From: CAZGVW01 sp964529265
Lineage (GTDB): Bacteria; Planctomycetota; Phycisphaerae; Phycisphaerales; UBA1924
Assembly: GCA_964529265.1 (NCBI GenBank)
Contig: CAZGVW010000072.1
Span: forward strand, 1-28,971
DNA length: 28,971 nucleotides
Direction: 5' to 3'
Each line of letters opens with the position of its first letter. The first letter of the stretch is position 1. Positions 8,908 to 17,083 of this stretch are shown piece after piece. Below the pieces are notes generated by a model, which ran no database searches, was not told where the DNA came from, and saw only the letters and a list, made by a program, of their open reading frames with translations. The translations under genes were made by a program, and so were the position numbers.

Positions 8908-9318
8908 TCAGGCCAGGGGCTCGCTCTCGATGCTGGCCCTCTCGCCTGCAAGCCGTTTCTCGACGTACTTCTTGAGCCACCTCTCGAAGGACTTGCCATG
9001 CGCTGCGTCGCGACCCGAGAACTCGAGCCGCGCGATATCGCAATAGCGGACGGTGAGCCGCTCATCCGAATCCGCAGGAAGCAGCCTGAGCCGCGATTCG
9101 ATCAGCGTGGCCCCCGTCCGGCGATCGAAGATGTAGCCGGCGACCGTCCGCCCATCCTCCAGGGTCACCATGACATCGCCCCGGTAATCGAACGCCTGCT
9201 CCAGCGCATCGAGCAGGGCGCGCTCATCGTCGCGCGTGACCGCCAAGCCCTGCAGCGAGGGGGACTCAGCCGCGGCGACAGCGCCGTCAAATCCACCGGA
9301 CTTCGTTTCCTGAGGCAT
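8908..9318 (-). CDS. Hypothetical protein with small beta-rich core (about 136 aa)
   Basis: This soluble protein has no signal or membrane segment. The central stretch YRGDVMVTLEDGRTVAGYIFDRR (two strands and a turn) followed by TLIESRLRLLP and RLTVRYCDIARLEFSG reads like a small SH3- or Sm-like beta barrel, with a basic helix (SFERWLKKYVEKRL) near the end. I infer a nucleic-acid or protein adaptor fold, but no family is certain. The ATG at 9318 is preferred over an in-frame TTG at 9354 because a TACGCT hexamer ends 7 nt upstream of it, as in a leaderless gene. It is convergent with squalene-hopene cyclase, with only 13 nt between the stops. Confidence 0.7.
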   Translation of the reverse strand: MPQETKSGGFDGAVAAAESPSLQGLAVTRDDERALLDALEQAFDYRGDVMVTLEDGRTVAGYIFDRRTGATLIESRLRLLPADSDERLTVRYCDIARLEFSGRDAAHGKSFERWLKKYVEKRLAGERASIESEPLA

Positions 9319-9325
9319 CAGCCAG

Positions 9326-9331
9326 AGCGTA
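9326..9331 (-). promoter_or_regulatory. -10-like hexamer, leaderless type
   Basis: On the minus strand TACGCT ends 7 nt before the ATG at 9318. A start site at the usual distance would coincide with the start codon. No clear -35 is visible. Confidence 0.4.
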
Positions 9332-9373
9332 CAGGCAGCCTCGCCCCGCGGCAAAGCCCCCCCCGGGCGCTGC

Positions 9374-9868
9374 TCACCCGAGCCGCAGAGCCCCGAACAC
9401 CGGCGCCGAGCTGGAGATCGATTCCGGCGTCATGCCCTCCATGGGAAAGTGCGTCATCAGGGCTTCCCCGAGGTGCTCCGGCCGCGCGAGCACGAAATAG
9501 CAGGGCTCCACGAAGTGCCGGATCGAGAACCGCAATGCCCGCGGCAGCCACTCGGTGACCGTGGCCACCATCAGTTCGCGGCCGTCCCGGCGGACGGGAA
9601 GGATGCGGAACTGCCAAGCCTGCCGCCGGTCGATCAGGCACAGCACCGCGCGATCGATCGACAGGTCGCGGGGGTCCACGTGTTCGGTGATCGCTTCATA
9701 TTGGGCGGCCCAGGCCTGCTCAACGGCCTTGGCGCAGACCCCGAACAACTCCTCCGCGAGTTCCCCGAACGGCCGCCGCGACACCGCCTGCTCGCGCAGG
9801 ATGGATTGAACCTGGTCCTCCGTCAGGATTCCCCGACGGACCATAACTTCGCCCAGCCGGACACCCAT
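9374..9868 (-). CDS. Stand-alone MshEN/GspE N-terminal-domain-like protein
   Basis: This 164-residue protein begins MGVRLGEVMVRRGILTEDQVQSIL, which spans two helices and is the typical opening of the N-terminal domain of GspE/PilB-type secretion ATPases (MshEN, T2SSE_N). That domain binds c-di-GMP in some members. The following QAWAAQYEAITEHVDPRDLSID matches the second half of this fold. No ATPase core follows: the protein ends after a beta-rich region (FRILPVRRDGRELMVATVTEW). A strong GGAGG lies about 6 nt before the ATG, so the start is well supported. It may be a free-standing sensor or partner subunit. Whether it keeps the c-di-GMP residues cannot be judged here. It is transcribed divergently from mgtE. 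Confidence 0.72.
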   Translation of the reverse strand: MGVRLGEVMVRRGILTEDQVQSILREQAVSRRPFGELAEELFGVCAKAVEQAWAAQYEAITEHVDPRDLSIDRAVLCLIDRRQAWQFRILPVRRDGRELMVATVTEWLPRALRFSIRHFVEPCYFVLARPEHLGEALMTHFPMEGMTPESISSSAPVFGALRLG

Positions 9869-10409
9869 ACGTCCCTCCTCCTCGGCTGGCGACCTTGGCC
9901 GACCGTGCTCTGGTCATCGGCCGGGTGGCCGGCCCCGAACATCAGGGGAGGCCCTGAGGCGGCCTCAGAGGACCGCCTGCCGCGATTCCGCCGGGCCCGC
10001 GGCATGGCGCGGCAAAGGTCGGCGCCGGGGCCCGATGTGCGCTGTTTTTGCGCGTCTCCGTTTGCAGGCTCTGACGCCGAATGCGAGGGGCTCAAACGCG
10101 TCGGTGTCCCAGAAACTCGATCCCCCCGGGACCAAATCGACGCCCCGCTCGGTCCGGCTGTTCGGCGTCATGCTTTTTCCGGAACCCGAGCGCAAGGTCC
10201 GCGTATCGAGTGGCGGCGAGATGCGTTCCGAGGCGAGTTGAACGATCCCGCCAATGGCCCTGACCCGTCGGCGTCCGCTTGTCGAGGCGGTGTTTCGCGC
10301 CCTCGGCTGGAGGCGCGGCGCCAGATTCATCTCTCCCTCCGGCGACCCGAGGCCTTGTGGTCCCGGGTCGCTCCTGTTGCTGCATCCCGACGCGGGTAGC
10401 ATCGCTCCG
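9869..10409. other. 541-bp divergent intergenic region without a supported gene
   Basis: This gap lies between two divergently transcribed genes and holds the mgtE promoter at its right end. A minus-strand ORF starting at ATG 10330, preceded by GGAGGGAG, runs to 9965 (about 121 aa). Its Arg/Ser/Pro-rich product resembles no protein I know, so it is not called. No intrinsic terminator, tRNA or M-box-like magnesium sensor was recognised. Confidence 0.5.
10397..10402 (+). promoter_or_regulatory. -10-like hexamer of mgtE, leaderless type
   Basis: TAGCAT ends 7 nt before the GTG at 10410. The spacing matches that at 9318 and supports this GTG over the in-frame ATG at 10254. If the transcript is leaderless there is no room for a 5' magnesium riboswitch. 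Confidence 0.4.
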
Positions 10410-11903
10410 GTGAGCGAGCACGATCAATCCCGCGGTCCGCGCGACGAGGGCGCCGAGCAGCACGGTGTCGCCTTTGACTCCGCGTCGACCGACCGAGTGG
10501 ATGGCGGGCCGGCCGAGGAGACTCAGGCGGCGACGCACGATGAGCATCCCGAGGAGCGCGTCATGGCGCTTGTCGAGGCGGATGCTCCGGTCGAGGAGAT
10601 CGCCAAGGAAATCGAGGATCAGGAGCCGGCCGACGCCGCCGACTCGCTTGAAACGCTCGAACCTGGGGAATCGGTCGAGGTTCTTCAGCAGATGGACTTC
10701 GAGTCAGCCGCGGAGGCGCTGGCCCACATGGACCACGCCCTCGCGGAAACGGTGCTCGAGGATCTGCCTCCGGCCGAGGCGGCGAAACTTCTCACGCTGA
10801 TGGATGCGGACGACGCGGCGGACCTCCTGCAACTGCTGCCGGACGCCGAGGCGCAGCGCGTGCTGTCGGCGATGCCGCGCCAGACCGCGGCGAAACTCGC
10901 CAAACTGGCCCTCTACGACCCGGAAACCGCCGGCGGGCTGATGAACACCGAGTTCCTCGCCCTTCCCGCGGACGTCACCGTGTCGGATGCGATCGAGATT
11001 GTCCGAAGCAAGCCGGAGGAGATCGAGTATCCGGTCATCTACGTGGTGGACAACTTCATGCGCCTCGTCGGCGCGATCGAGCTGCGGGATCTGCTCGTCA
11101 ATCCCGCGAAAGCGCGAATCGCGGACGTGATGCAGCGAGAGATCGACTGGGCGCCTGCGACGATGGATCGAGAAGAGGTCGCCACGGAGTTCGATCGCTA
11201 CGACTACATCACCATGCCGGTGTGCGATGATCAGGGGCGCCTGCTGGGCATCGTGACCATCGACGACGTCGTGGACATCATCCGCAAGGAGCACACGGAG
11301 GATGTCTACAAGCAGGTCGGCGTCGGCATCGGCGAATCGGTGCACGATCCGCTCTTGCACAAACTGAAGGGCCGCTTCCCCTGGCTCTTCGTGAACCTGC
11401 TCACGTCGAGCCTCGCCGCGACGGTCGTGTTCCTGCTCGACGGGATTCTCGTTTTCCTGCCGGCGCTCGCCGCGATCATGGGGATGATCGCCAACCAGTC
11501 GGGCAACGCCGGTCAGCAGAGCCTCGCCGTGACGCTGCGCGGGCTGGTCCTTGGGCAGGTGCACAAGGGCCGCTCGCGGGTGCTGCTCGTGCGCGAGGTC
11601 CTGCTCGGTTTCTTCGCGGGGGCCGCCGTGGGCGCCATCCTGGCGGGACTGCTCACGCTCGTCGGGCTGTTCATCGACCCCCACCTCTACTGGCGGGTGG
11701 GCCTGATCGCGGGGGTCGCCATGACCGGGGCCATCACCCTGGGCTGCCTGGCCGGCGCCGGGATGCCGCTGCTGCTGCACCGCAAGGGCTTGGATCCGGC
11801 GACGGGATCCACCATTTTTCTCACCATGACGACGGACACGATCAGTTTCGCGTCGTTCCTGGGGCTCGTGTACCTCCTCCGGGGCTGGCTGGGGCCGCTC
11901 TAG
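10410..11903 (+). CDS. mgtE: Magnesium transporter MgtE
   Basis: This 497-residue protein moves Mg2+ across the inner membrane as a gated channel. The order is typical: an N-terminal helical MgtE_N domain (repeats such as LETLEPGESVEVLQQMD and MDADDAADLLQLL), a CBS pair (VIYVVDNFMRLVGAIELRDLL, then YDYITMPVCDDQGRLLGIV), a plug helix, and five membrane helices from about residue 330. The pore signature QSGNAGQQSLAVTLRG and the late DPATGSTIFLTMTTD with its conserved aspartate are present. The first 40 or so residues are an acidic extension. The GTG at 10410 is chosen because the residues encoded upstream are proline/arginine-rich and unlike the family, and a -10-like hexamer sits just before it. 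Confidence 0.94.
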   Translation: MSEHDQSRGPRDEGAEQHGVAFDSASTDRVDGGPAEETQAATHDEHPEERVMALVEADAPVEEIAKEIEDQEPADAADSLETLEPGESVEVLQQMDFESAAEALAHMDHALAETVLEDLPPAEAAKLLTLMDADDAADLLQLLPDAEAQRVLSAMPRQTAAKLAKLALYDPETAGGLMNTEFLALPADVTVSDAIEIVRSKPEEIEYPVIYVVDNFMRLVGAIELRDLLVNPAKARIADVMQREIDWAPATMDREEVATEFDRYDYITMPVCDDQGRLLGIVTIDDVVDIIRKEHTEDVYKQVGVGIGESVHDPLLHKLKGRFPWLFVNLLTSSLAATVVFLLDGILVFLPALAAIMGMIANQSGNAGQQSLAVTLRGLVLGQVHKGRSRVLLVREVLLGFFAGAAVGAILAGLLTLVGLFIDPHLYWRVGLIAGVAMTGAITLGCLAGAGMPLLLHRKGLDPATGSTIFLTMTTDTISFASFLGLVYLLRGWLGPL

Positions 11904-11920
11904 GCGCCCTTGGGCACCGG

Positions 11921-11949
11921 TTGACGGCCCGGGAGGCCGCCGGGACACT
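11921..11949 (+). promoter_or_regulatory. Candidate promoter for the coiled-coil protein gene
   Basis: TTGACG (11921-11926) and GACACT (11944-11949) are 17 bp apart, a good -35 with a weak -10. This would give a leader of about 170 nt before the ATG at 12125. Confidence 0.33.
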
Positions 11950-12124
11950 CCCAGCCGCCCCTCCGGGGCCTGGACGCCCTGAAAGGCGGAACCATGGCCG
12001 CGGCGGGGACGTATTCCCACGAGGCGGCCTTCGGGCCCGGTCCGCCGCCCACCGGAATGATCGCCGGCCTTCACTCATCGCCGCCTCCCGGAGCGCGGGG
12101 GCGCTTCAACTGGAGTCTTGCCTC

Positions 12125-13495
12125 ATGGCGTCTCGCACAAGCACCAGTGTCGGCATGGCGTTCACCGTGACGCTGCTCGGCGTGCTCATGCTCGCCTCGT
12201 TCATCGCCGCCATCGTCTTCTACGGGCAGAAGCAGCGGCTGGGGAAGGAACTGGTGATTGCGCAGGACCAGCGCGGCCAGTACATCCGGGCCGATGAGCA
12301 GAACTCGGACAGCGTCCTGGCCCTCATCGGCAAGAAGCCGGGGAACGAGAGCCTTGTCGGCTACCTGCAGCGATCGCTCGAGACGGCGATGCAGCGCGTC
12401 ACAGGATCGCGCACCGACACGATCGAGGATCTCGAGTCCGATCTCGAGAAAGTCAATGGGGCGGACACGGCGTCGCTCATCAGGGTCGTTCAGAGCCGCG
12501 AATCCGACATCTCGCGCCTCGAGAAGGCGCTGGCGGACGCAGAATCGGCCCGGGAAGCCGCGGAGGCGGACCTTCAGGCTGAAGTGGATCGCCTCACGCG
12601 GATCGAGCAGGCGCATTCCGCCACGGTCGCGGCGCTGAACGACGAAGTGGGCCGGTACAAGACCGAACTCGACCGTTACCGCGGGAACGTGAACGACACG
12701 ATTTCGCAGAACAACTCGCGAGTCGATCAGATTCGGGCCGACAGCGCTGAAGTCGAGACGACGCTGCGCGGCCAACTGTCGCAGATGCAGGAGCAGGTGG
12801 TCCTTCAGCAGGAGAAGATCCGCACGCTCGAGCGTTCGCGTGCGGATCAGGTGCTCCAGCCGACGGATGAGTTCGCGCTGGTCGATGCGCGAGTCGTTTC
12901 CGTGGAGGGTCAGCGGCGACAGGTCTACGTCGATGCCGGCCGAGACAAGCGCGTGGTCCTCGGCATGTCCTTCGCCGTCTATTCCGACGCCGGCGCCATC
13001 CAGCCTGACGAGAACGGCGATTACCCGCCCGGAAAGGCCACGGTCGAAGTCATCCGCGTCGATGAGAAGTCGTCGCTGTGCCGGATCATCCGCGAGACCC
13101 GGGGCAACCCGATCGTGGTCGGGGACGTCGCGGCCAACGCCATCTACGACCCGGCCAAGACCTACACCTTCGTCGTCTTCGGCAACTTTGACGCCAACCG
13201 CGATGGAATCGCGACGCCGCAGGAGCGAAACGGCATCGTCGGACTCATCGGGCAGTGGGGGGGTCGCATCGCCGAGGACGTCGCGGGCGACGTGGACTTC
13301 CTGGTGCTGGGCGAAAGACCGCTCCTGCCCCCGCAACCGCCGCCGGATGCGCCGATCGCCGTCGTGCGCGAATACATCCGCAAGCAGCAGGACAGCCAGC
13401 AGTATGACCGCCTCTTCGAGACGGCCACGCAGACCGGCATCCCGGTCCTCAACGAGAACCGTCTGTACACGCTGACGGGCTACACCGGCCGCTGA
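12125..13495 (+). CDS. Membrane-anchored coiled-coil protein, function unknown
   Basis: This 456-residue protein has one N-terminal membrane helix (about 12-32, VTLLGVLMLASFIAAIVFY). A long coiled coil follows from about 100 to 240 with many Glu, Arg, Gln and Leu heptads. A beta-rich C-terminal domain (from FALVDARVVSVEGQRRQVYV) ends in ENRLYTLTGYTGR. The layout suggests an envelope protein reaching away from the inner membrane. GGAG lies 9 nt before the ATG. The frame is open upstream to 11921, but that part is Pro/Gly/Arg-rich and not protein-like. It sits 26 nt before the acyltransferase start and probably shares its transcript. I do not recognise a named family. Confidence 0.78.
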   Translation: MASRTSTSVGMAFTVTLLGVLMLASFIAAIVFYGQKQRLGKELVIAQDQRGQYIRADEQNSDSVLALIGKKPGNESLVGYLQRSLETAMQRVTGSRTDTIEDLESDLEKVNGADTASLIRVVQSRESDISRLEKALADAESAREAAEADLQAEVDRLTRIEQAHSATVAALNDEVGRYKTELDRYRGNVNDTISQNNSRVDQIRADSAEVETTLRGQLSQMQEQVVLQQEKIRTLERSRADQVLQPTDEFALVDARVVSVEGQRRQVYVDAGRDKRVVLGMSFAVYSDAGAIQPDENGDYPPGKATVEVIRVDEKSSLCRIIRETRGNPIVVGDVAANAIYDPAKTYTFVVFGNFDANRDGIATPQERNGIVGLIGQWGGRIAEDVAGDVDFLVLGERPLLPPQPPPDAPIAVVREYIRKQQDSQQYDRLFETATQTGIPVLNENRLYTLTGYTGR

Positions 13496-13521
13496 ATCGC
13501 GCCTTGAGCGCGGGGAGCGCC

Positions 13522-14640
13522 GTGCCCCGGAAACGCTGGCCAGTCTGGACCCACCCCTTCGTGTACGGGGCCGCGCGCTTCGCCGTCGCCACGGCGAACA
13601 CGCTGCCGCCGCGCGAGGCGTCGAGCATCGCCATGGCCGTCGGCCGCCACTGGGCCGAGCGGCGCTCCAACAGGGCGCGCCTGGCCCGCATGTGCGACAC
13701 GATCTCGTGGTGCTTCCCGGACTGGGAGGCGGACCGCGTTCACGCCTGCGCCGTGGAGTCGTACGGCCACATGTTCAAGCTGGCGACGCACCTCGCGTGC
13801 GCGCCGCGCCTCATCGCCGGCGATGGCTGGCCGTCGTTCATCCGGCTCGGCGAGACCATGGGCGCCCTCGACCTGCTGCTTGCCCAGCGCCCGTGCATCG
13901 TCATCACCGGCCACTGCGGCAACTGGGAGGCCATCGGCTATGCCGTGGCGAGCCTCGGATTTCCCGTGAACGCGCTGTACAGGCCGCTCGACAATCGATG
14001 GCTCGACGGATGGGCGACGCGGTCGCGCGCGGGCTTCGGGCTGCGGCTCATCTCCAAGTTCAGCGGGAGCGAGGCGTTGCCCGAGATCCTGGGCCGCGGC
14101 GAATCCGTGGCGTTCATCGCCGATCAGAACGCCGGCGAGCGCGGCCTGTTCGTGCCGTTCTTCGATCGGCTCGCTTCCACCTACAAGTCGATCGGCCTGC
14201 TCGCGATCCGTCACCAGGCGCCGATCATCTGCGGCCAGACCCGCTGCGTCTCGCACGAGGAATCGGAGCACGGCGCGATCGTCTACCGCATGGACGCTGT
14301 GGACGTGATCCACCCGCACGAGTGGGTGGACCAGCCCGATCCGCTCTTCTACATCACCGCGCGCTACCGCCGCGCGATCGAACACATGGTCCACCGGGCG
14401 CCCGATCAGTTCCTGTGGCTCCACCGATACTGGAAGAGCCGGCCGCGCTTCGAGCGCATGGGCCGCCCGCTGGCGCAGGCTGCGCCCGGACTTCGGGCGA
14501 AGATCGCCGCGCTGCCTTGGATGACCGACGAGTCGCTGGCGCGCATCGAGGCGCGCTCCGCGCGCGACGCCCGCGAGTGCGGCTCTTTCCGGGAGACGGG
14601 CGTCCCGGCGCCCGCCCAGGCGGAGCCGTTGCCCGCCTGA
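13522..14640 (+). CDS. LpxL/HtrB-family lysophospholipid (lipid A type) acyltransferase
   Basis: This protein of about 372 residues is an inner-membrane acyltransferase of the kind that adds a secondary acyl chain to lipid A or a related lipid. The catalytic HxxxxE is HCGNWE (about 131-136). Other family blocks are YRPLDN, the SGSEALPEILGRGESVAFIADQ region with its AGERGLFVPFF continuation, and the C-terminal APDQFLWLHRYWKSRP. The GTG at 13522 is preferred because GGGGAG precedes it, though the spacer is short. An in-frame TTG at 13504 with no ribosome site is the alternative. It follows the coiled-coil gene closely. The lipid acceptor in this organism is not shown by sequence. Confidence 0.87.
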   Translation: MPRKRWPVWTHPFVYGAARFAVATANTLPPREASSIAMAVGRHWAERRSNRARLARMCDTISWCFPDWEADRVHACAVESYGHMFKLATHLACAPRLIAGDGWPSFIRLGETMGALDLLLAQRPCIVITGHCGNWEAIGYAVASLGFPVNALYRPLDNRWLDGWATRSRAGFGLRLISKFSGSEALPEILGRGESVAFIADQNAGERGLFVPFFDRLASTYKSIGLLAIRHQAPIICGQTRCVSHEESEHGAIVYRMDAVDVIHPHEWVDQPDPLFYITARYRRAIEHMVHRAPDQFLWLHRYWKSRPRFERMGRPLAQAAPGLRAKIAALPWMTDESLARIEARSARDARECGSFRETGVPAPAQAEPLPA

Positions 14641-14651
14641 TCGGAATCGGC

Positions 14652-14657
14652 CATACT
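14652..14657 (+). promoter_or_regulatory. -10-like hexamer
   Basis: CATACT lies 37 nt before the ATG at 14695, in the gap after the acyltransferase stop. It matches the CATACT seen before the AraC gene. No convincing -35 is seen, and it would overlap the end of the upstream gene. Confidence 0.3.
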
Positions 14658-14694
14658 TCCCGCCCCGCGGCCCGCCGCGGCGTAGGAAAGGATC

Positions 14695-15051
14695 ATGCGC
14701 AGCGCCGTGGCCAGAGCCAGACAACTCGTCCTCATCGCGGCGACCGGCGAGGGCCAGGGGGCTCCGGGGGGGGCTCTGTCAACTGATCGCAGCCTCGGCC
14801 AGAAGCGCGAGGTGGTGCGGACGCTCTCACGCTACAACACCGCGCCCGATGGCTCGCCCGAGGGGTTCGGAGTCCTGCACGGCCCCGGCATCCGCGTCGA
14901 GCTGCCGATGGTTGACGATCGCGACGAGGTCACGCAACTCCTCGTCACGCTCCTTGAGGATGAGATCGGCTGGCCGGTGCTCGCGCGGATCTGCCGGCAG
15001 GAACGATGGCGGATGATGGATCCGGAAACCGGGCGCGTCTTCAGCGGGTGA
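14695..15051 (+). CDS. Small hypothetical protein (118 aa)
   Basis: This soluble protein has a basic N-terminus (MRSAVARARQLVLIAATGEG) and no membrane segment. The core (EGFGVLHGPGIRVELPMVDD, VTQLLVTLLEDEIGWPVLARICRQERWRMMDPETG across several elements) is well structured in appearance, with high third-position GC like its neighbours. AGGAAAGGA directly precedes the ATG, which fixes the start. The stop is one base from the stop of prpB on the other strand. I recognise no family. The coding evidence (ribosome site, codon use, clean ORF) is good. Confidence 0.7.
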   Translation: MRSAVARARQLVLIAATGEGQGAPGGALSTDRSLGQKREVVRTLSRYNTAPDGSPEGFGVLHGPGIRVELPMVDDRDEVTQLLVTLLEDEIGWPVLARICRQERWRMMDPETGRVFSG

Positions 15052-15058
15052 CTCACCC
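15046..15058. repeat. 13-bp palindrome formed by two convergent stop codons
   Basis: GGGTGA-C-TCACCC is a perfect inverted repeat. The TGA of the 118-aa gene and the TGA of prpB (minus strand) lie one in each arm. It may be chance or a short bidirectional pause hairpin. There is no T-run on either side. Confidence 0.45.
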
Positions 15059-16027
15059 CTTCTTCGGCGGGCTCGGGAACACCCACTCCTCACCGGGCGT
15101 GTATCGCAGCAGCCCATAGAGATCGTTGCGGGTCTGCATGCGATCCAGCGCGCTTTCGACATGCCCGTCGCGCCGCAGCGCCCGCAGCGCCTCCGCGACC
15201 GCGCCCATCGCGATCCGCAGCGTCGTCACGGGGAAGATCACGCAGGTGTAGCCCATCCGCGCGAAGCGATCGAGCGGGATGATCGGCGTCTTGCCGAACT
15301 CCGTCATGTTCGCGAGCAGGAACGGCGCCCGGCGCCCCTCATGCACCGGCGAAGGCGCATCGTGCGCAAGCACAGCCTCCGCCACTCGGGCGAACTCATC
15401 CTCCGAGTGCAGCCCTTCCGGGAAGATCATGTCCGCGCCGGCGTCCACGTAGGCCCGCGCCCGCGAAATAGCCGCATCGATGCCCTCCACGCTCCTCGCA
15501 TCCGTGCGCGCGCACACGGTGAACCCGCCGCGCCGACCCTTCCCACCATCGATCGCGTCCCGCGCCCGCGCCGCCGCAGCGACCTTCTCCTGCATGTGCT
15601 CCACGCCGACCAGCCGCTTGCCCTCGAGGTGCCCGCACCGCTTCGGGAAAACCTGGTCCTCGATGTGGAAGCCCGCGGCGCCCGCCCGGCTGTAATCGTG
15701 TACCGATCGGATCACCATCTCCGATTCGCCAAAGCCGACATCCGCATCCGAGAGCACGGGAAGCCCAGACGAATCCGCCACTTCCCTGATCACGCGGCAG
15801 AAATGCTCGAGCGAGAGCAGCCCCACGTCCGGGACACCGGCGCACGCCGAAACCGCGGCGCCTGAGACATAGCACGCCTCAAAGCCCACGTCGGCAACCG
15901 CCCGCGCCACGATCCCGTTGAACGCCCCCGGCATCGCCACGCATGACTTCGCCATGAGCGATCTCAGGCGGTGTCCCGGGCTCTCCGAGGCCCGTGTGGC
16001 TTCCGAATGGTCCGCGCTGTCCGGCAT
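15053..16027 (-). CDS. prpB: Isocitrate lyase/PEP mutase family, probable 2-methylisocitrate lyase PrpB
   Basis: This 324-residue TIM-barrel lyase splits 2-methylisocitrate to pyruvate and succinate in the methylcitrate cycle. The catalytic loop KRCGH is at about 129-133 (C131), preceded by the metal-binding DADVGFG and by HIEDQVFPKRCGH. The later VCARTDA and YVDAGADMIFPEGL blocks are also standard. The length suits PrpB (about 295) with an extension of about 20 residues at the N-terminus. The ATG at 16027 is supported by a TAAGAT hexamer ending 6 nt upstream. The family also contains oxaloacetate and carboxyphosphonoenolpyruvate enzymes. The PrpD-family gene just upstream on the same strand favours PrpB. 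Confidence 0.85.
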   Translation of the reverse strand: MPDSADHSEATRASESPGHRLRSLMAKSCVAMPGAFNGIVARAVADVGFEACYVSGAAVSACAGVPDVGLLSLEHFCRVIREVADSSGLPVLSDADVGFGESEMVIRSVHDYSRAGAAGFHIEDQVFPKRCGHLEGKRLVGVEHMQEKVAAAARARDAIDGGKGRRGGFTVCARTDARSVEGIDAAISRARAYVDAGADMIFPEGLHSEDEFARVAEAVLAHDAPSPVHEGRRAPFLLANMTEFGKTPIIPLDRFARMGYTCVIFPVTTLRIAMGAVAEALRALRRDGHVESALDRMQTRNDLYGLLRYTPGEEWVFPSPPKKG

Positions 16028-16033
16028 GCGCCA

Positions 16034-16039
16034 ATCTTA
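16034..16039 (-). promoter_or_regulatory. -10-like hexamer of prpB, leaderless type
   Basis: On the minus strand TAAGAT ends 6 nt before the ATG at 16027. This implies that prpB has its own promoter and is not only read through from prpD. Confidence 0.4.
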
Positions 16040-16279
16040 CAGCGGCCGGGGCCCCGCGCTTTCGGGCCGCTTATCGGCCCCGCCGCGATCCCCGCGCCGC
16101 GAGACCCGCAGCGCCCGCGCAGGTCCACCCTGCGCCGCGGCAATCGGTCCCACCCCGCTGGCGTCGCCACCCGCTCGTGTCAGCTTGAGGGGCGAGCCGC
16201 GGCGCGGCTCTCCGAGGGATGTCTGCGCGATGGGCGCCGACCACGACCGAAACAACGAGAGATCAGGAAGGCAGGAATC

Positions 16280-17056
16280 ATGAACCGGATTGGCGTGTGC
16301 GCATCGGCGGCCGCTCTGGCCGCGGCGGGACAGGCCGCAACCGCGGCCGTGTACGAATGGACCTGGGACCGCGGCGACCCCGGCTCCTACAGCATCAACG
16401 ACGCCGCGGGCCATTGGAAATCCATTCAGGCATCGTTCGACGATCAGACCAATGAACTCTGCTGGACCACCACCTTCAGCAACACGATCACCTCCGGTCT
16501 CACGCTCGTCGTGAACGGCGGCCCGAATCCCAAGGGCCATCCGGGCGAACTCGCGGTGCTCTATGTGGATGCGCGCGATCCCAATGCGCCGCTCCTGACC
16601 GCTTACGGCTACAACGGCCAGAACGCCAGCGACAGCTACCGCGACGGCAACGGCCCCACGGGAGGCACTCAGCTGCCCGACACGATCAAGGGCCTGCTCG
16701 ATCCGTCCTGGGTCCAGCAGCTCCAGGTCTCCGATGCCGGCGGCGAGCGCACGTTCACCATCAAGGTGGACGCCACCGACCTGAATCTGCGCCTCCCGCG
16801 CTACCCGGATCCGGGCGGCGATGACTGGTTCGGCATCGGTTTCGGCGAGCAACTCGGCCTGTGGTTCCACACGTTCAAGGGCCTGGGCGCCGCCTACAAC
16901 AACGACGGCTACCTGACGACATGGACGAAGAACAACGAAGGCTGGTTCGACGGCAACAACTTCACCACGACCGTCGTGCCGCTCCCGACCGGCGCGGCCC
17001 TGGGCTTCGCGGGCCTCGGTGTGGTCGCAGGCGTTCGCAGGCGCCGGAAGGCCTGA
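16280..17056 (+). CDS. Secreted protein with PEP-CTERM-like sorting tail
   Basis: This 258-residue exported protein has a short signal peptide (about 1-23, ending around QAATA). The mature part begins VYEWTWDRGDPGSYSIND and is rich in Asn, Gly, Asp, Trp and Thr, as in beta-sandwich cell-surface proteins. The last 27 residues form a sorting tail: VVPLPTG, a hydrophobic helix (AALGFAGLGVVAGV) and a terminal RRRRKA, similar to PEP-CTERM signals cut by exosortase. AGGAAGGCAGGA just before the ATG supports the start. An intrinsic terminator follows 27 nt after the stop, so it is a single-gene unit between prpD and prpB on the other strand. The mature domain matches nothing I know. Confidence 0.83.
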   Translation: MNRIGVCASAAALAAAGQAATAAVYEWTWDRGDPGSYSINDAAGHWKSIQASFDDQTNELCWTTTFSNTITSGLTLVVNGGPNPKGHPGELAVLYVDARDPNAPLLTAYGYNGQNASDSYRDGNGPTGGTQLPDTIKGLLDPSWVQQLQVSDAGGERTFTIKVDATDLNLRLPRYPDPGGDDWFGIGFGEQLGLWFHTFKGLGAAYNNDGYLTTWTKNNEGWFDGNNFTTTVVPLPTGAALGFAGLGVVAGVRRRRKA

Positions 17057-17083
17057 TTCCGCTCACACCGTCTTGATCACCAG

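Noticed and set aside
9965..10330. A minus-strand ORF with GGAGGGAG before its ATG
   Set aside because: The product is Arg/Ser-rich, resembles no protein known to me and ends in a low-complexity run. One purine-rich stretch is not enough to call it.
10704..12074. A 456-residue minus-strand open frame over mgtE
   Set aside because: It lies fully antisense to a clear MgtE and has a low-complexity Arg/Gln/Glu product.
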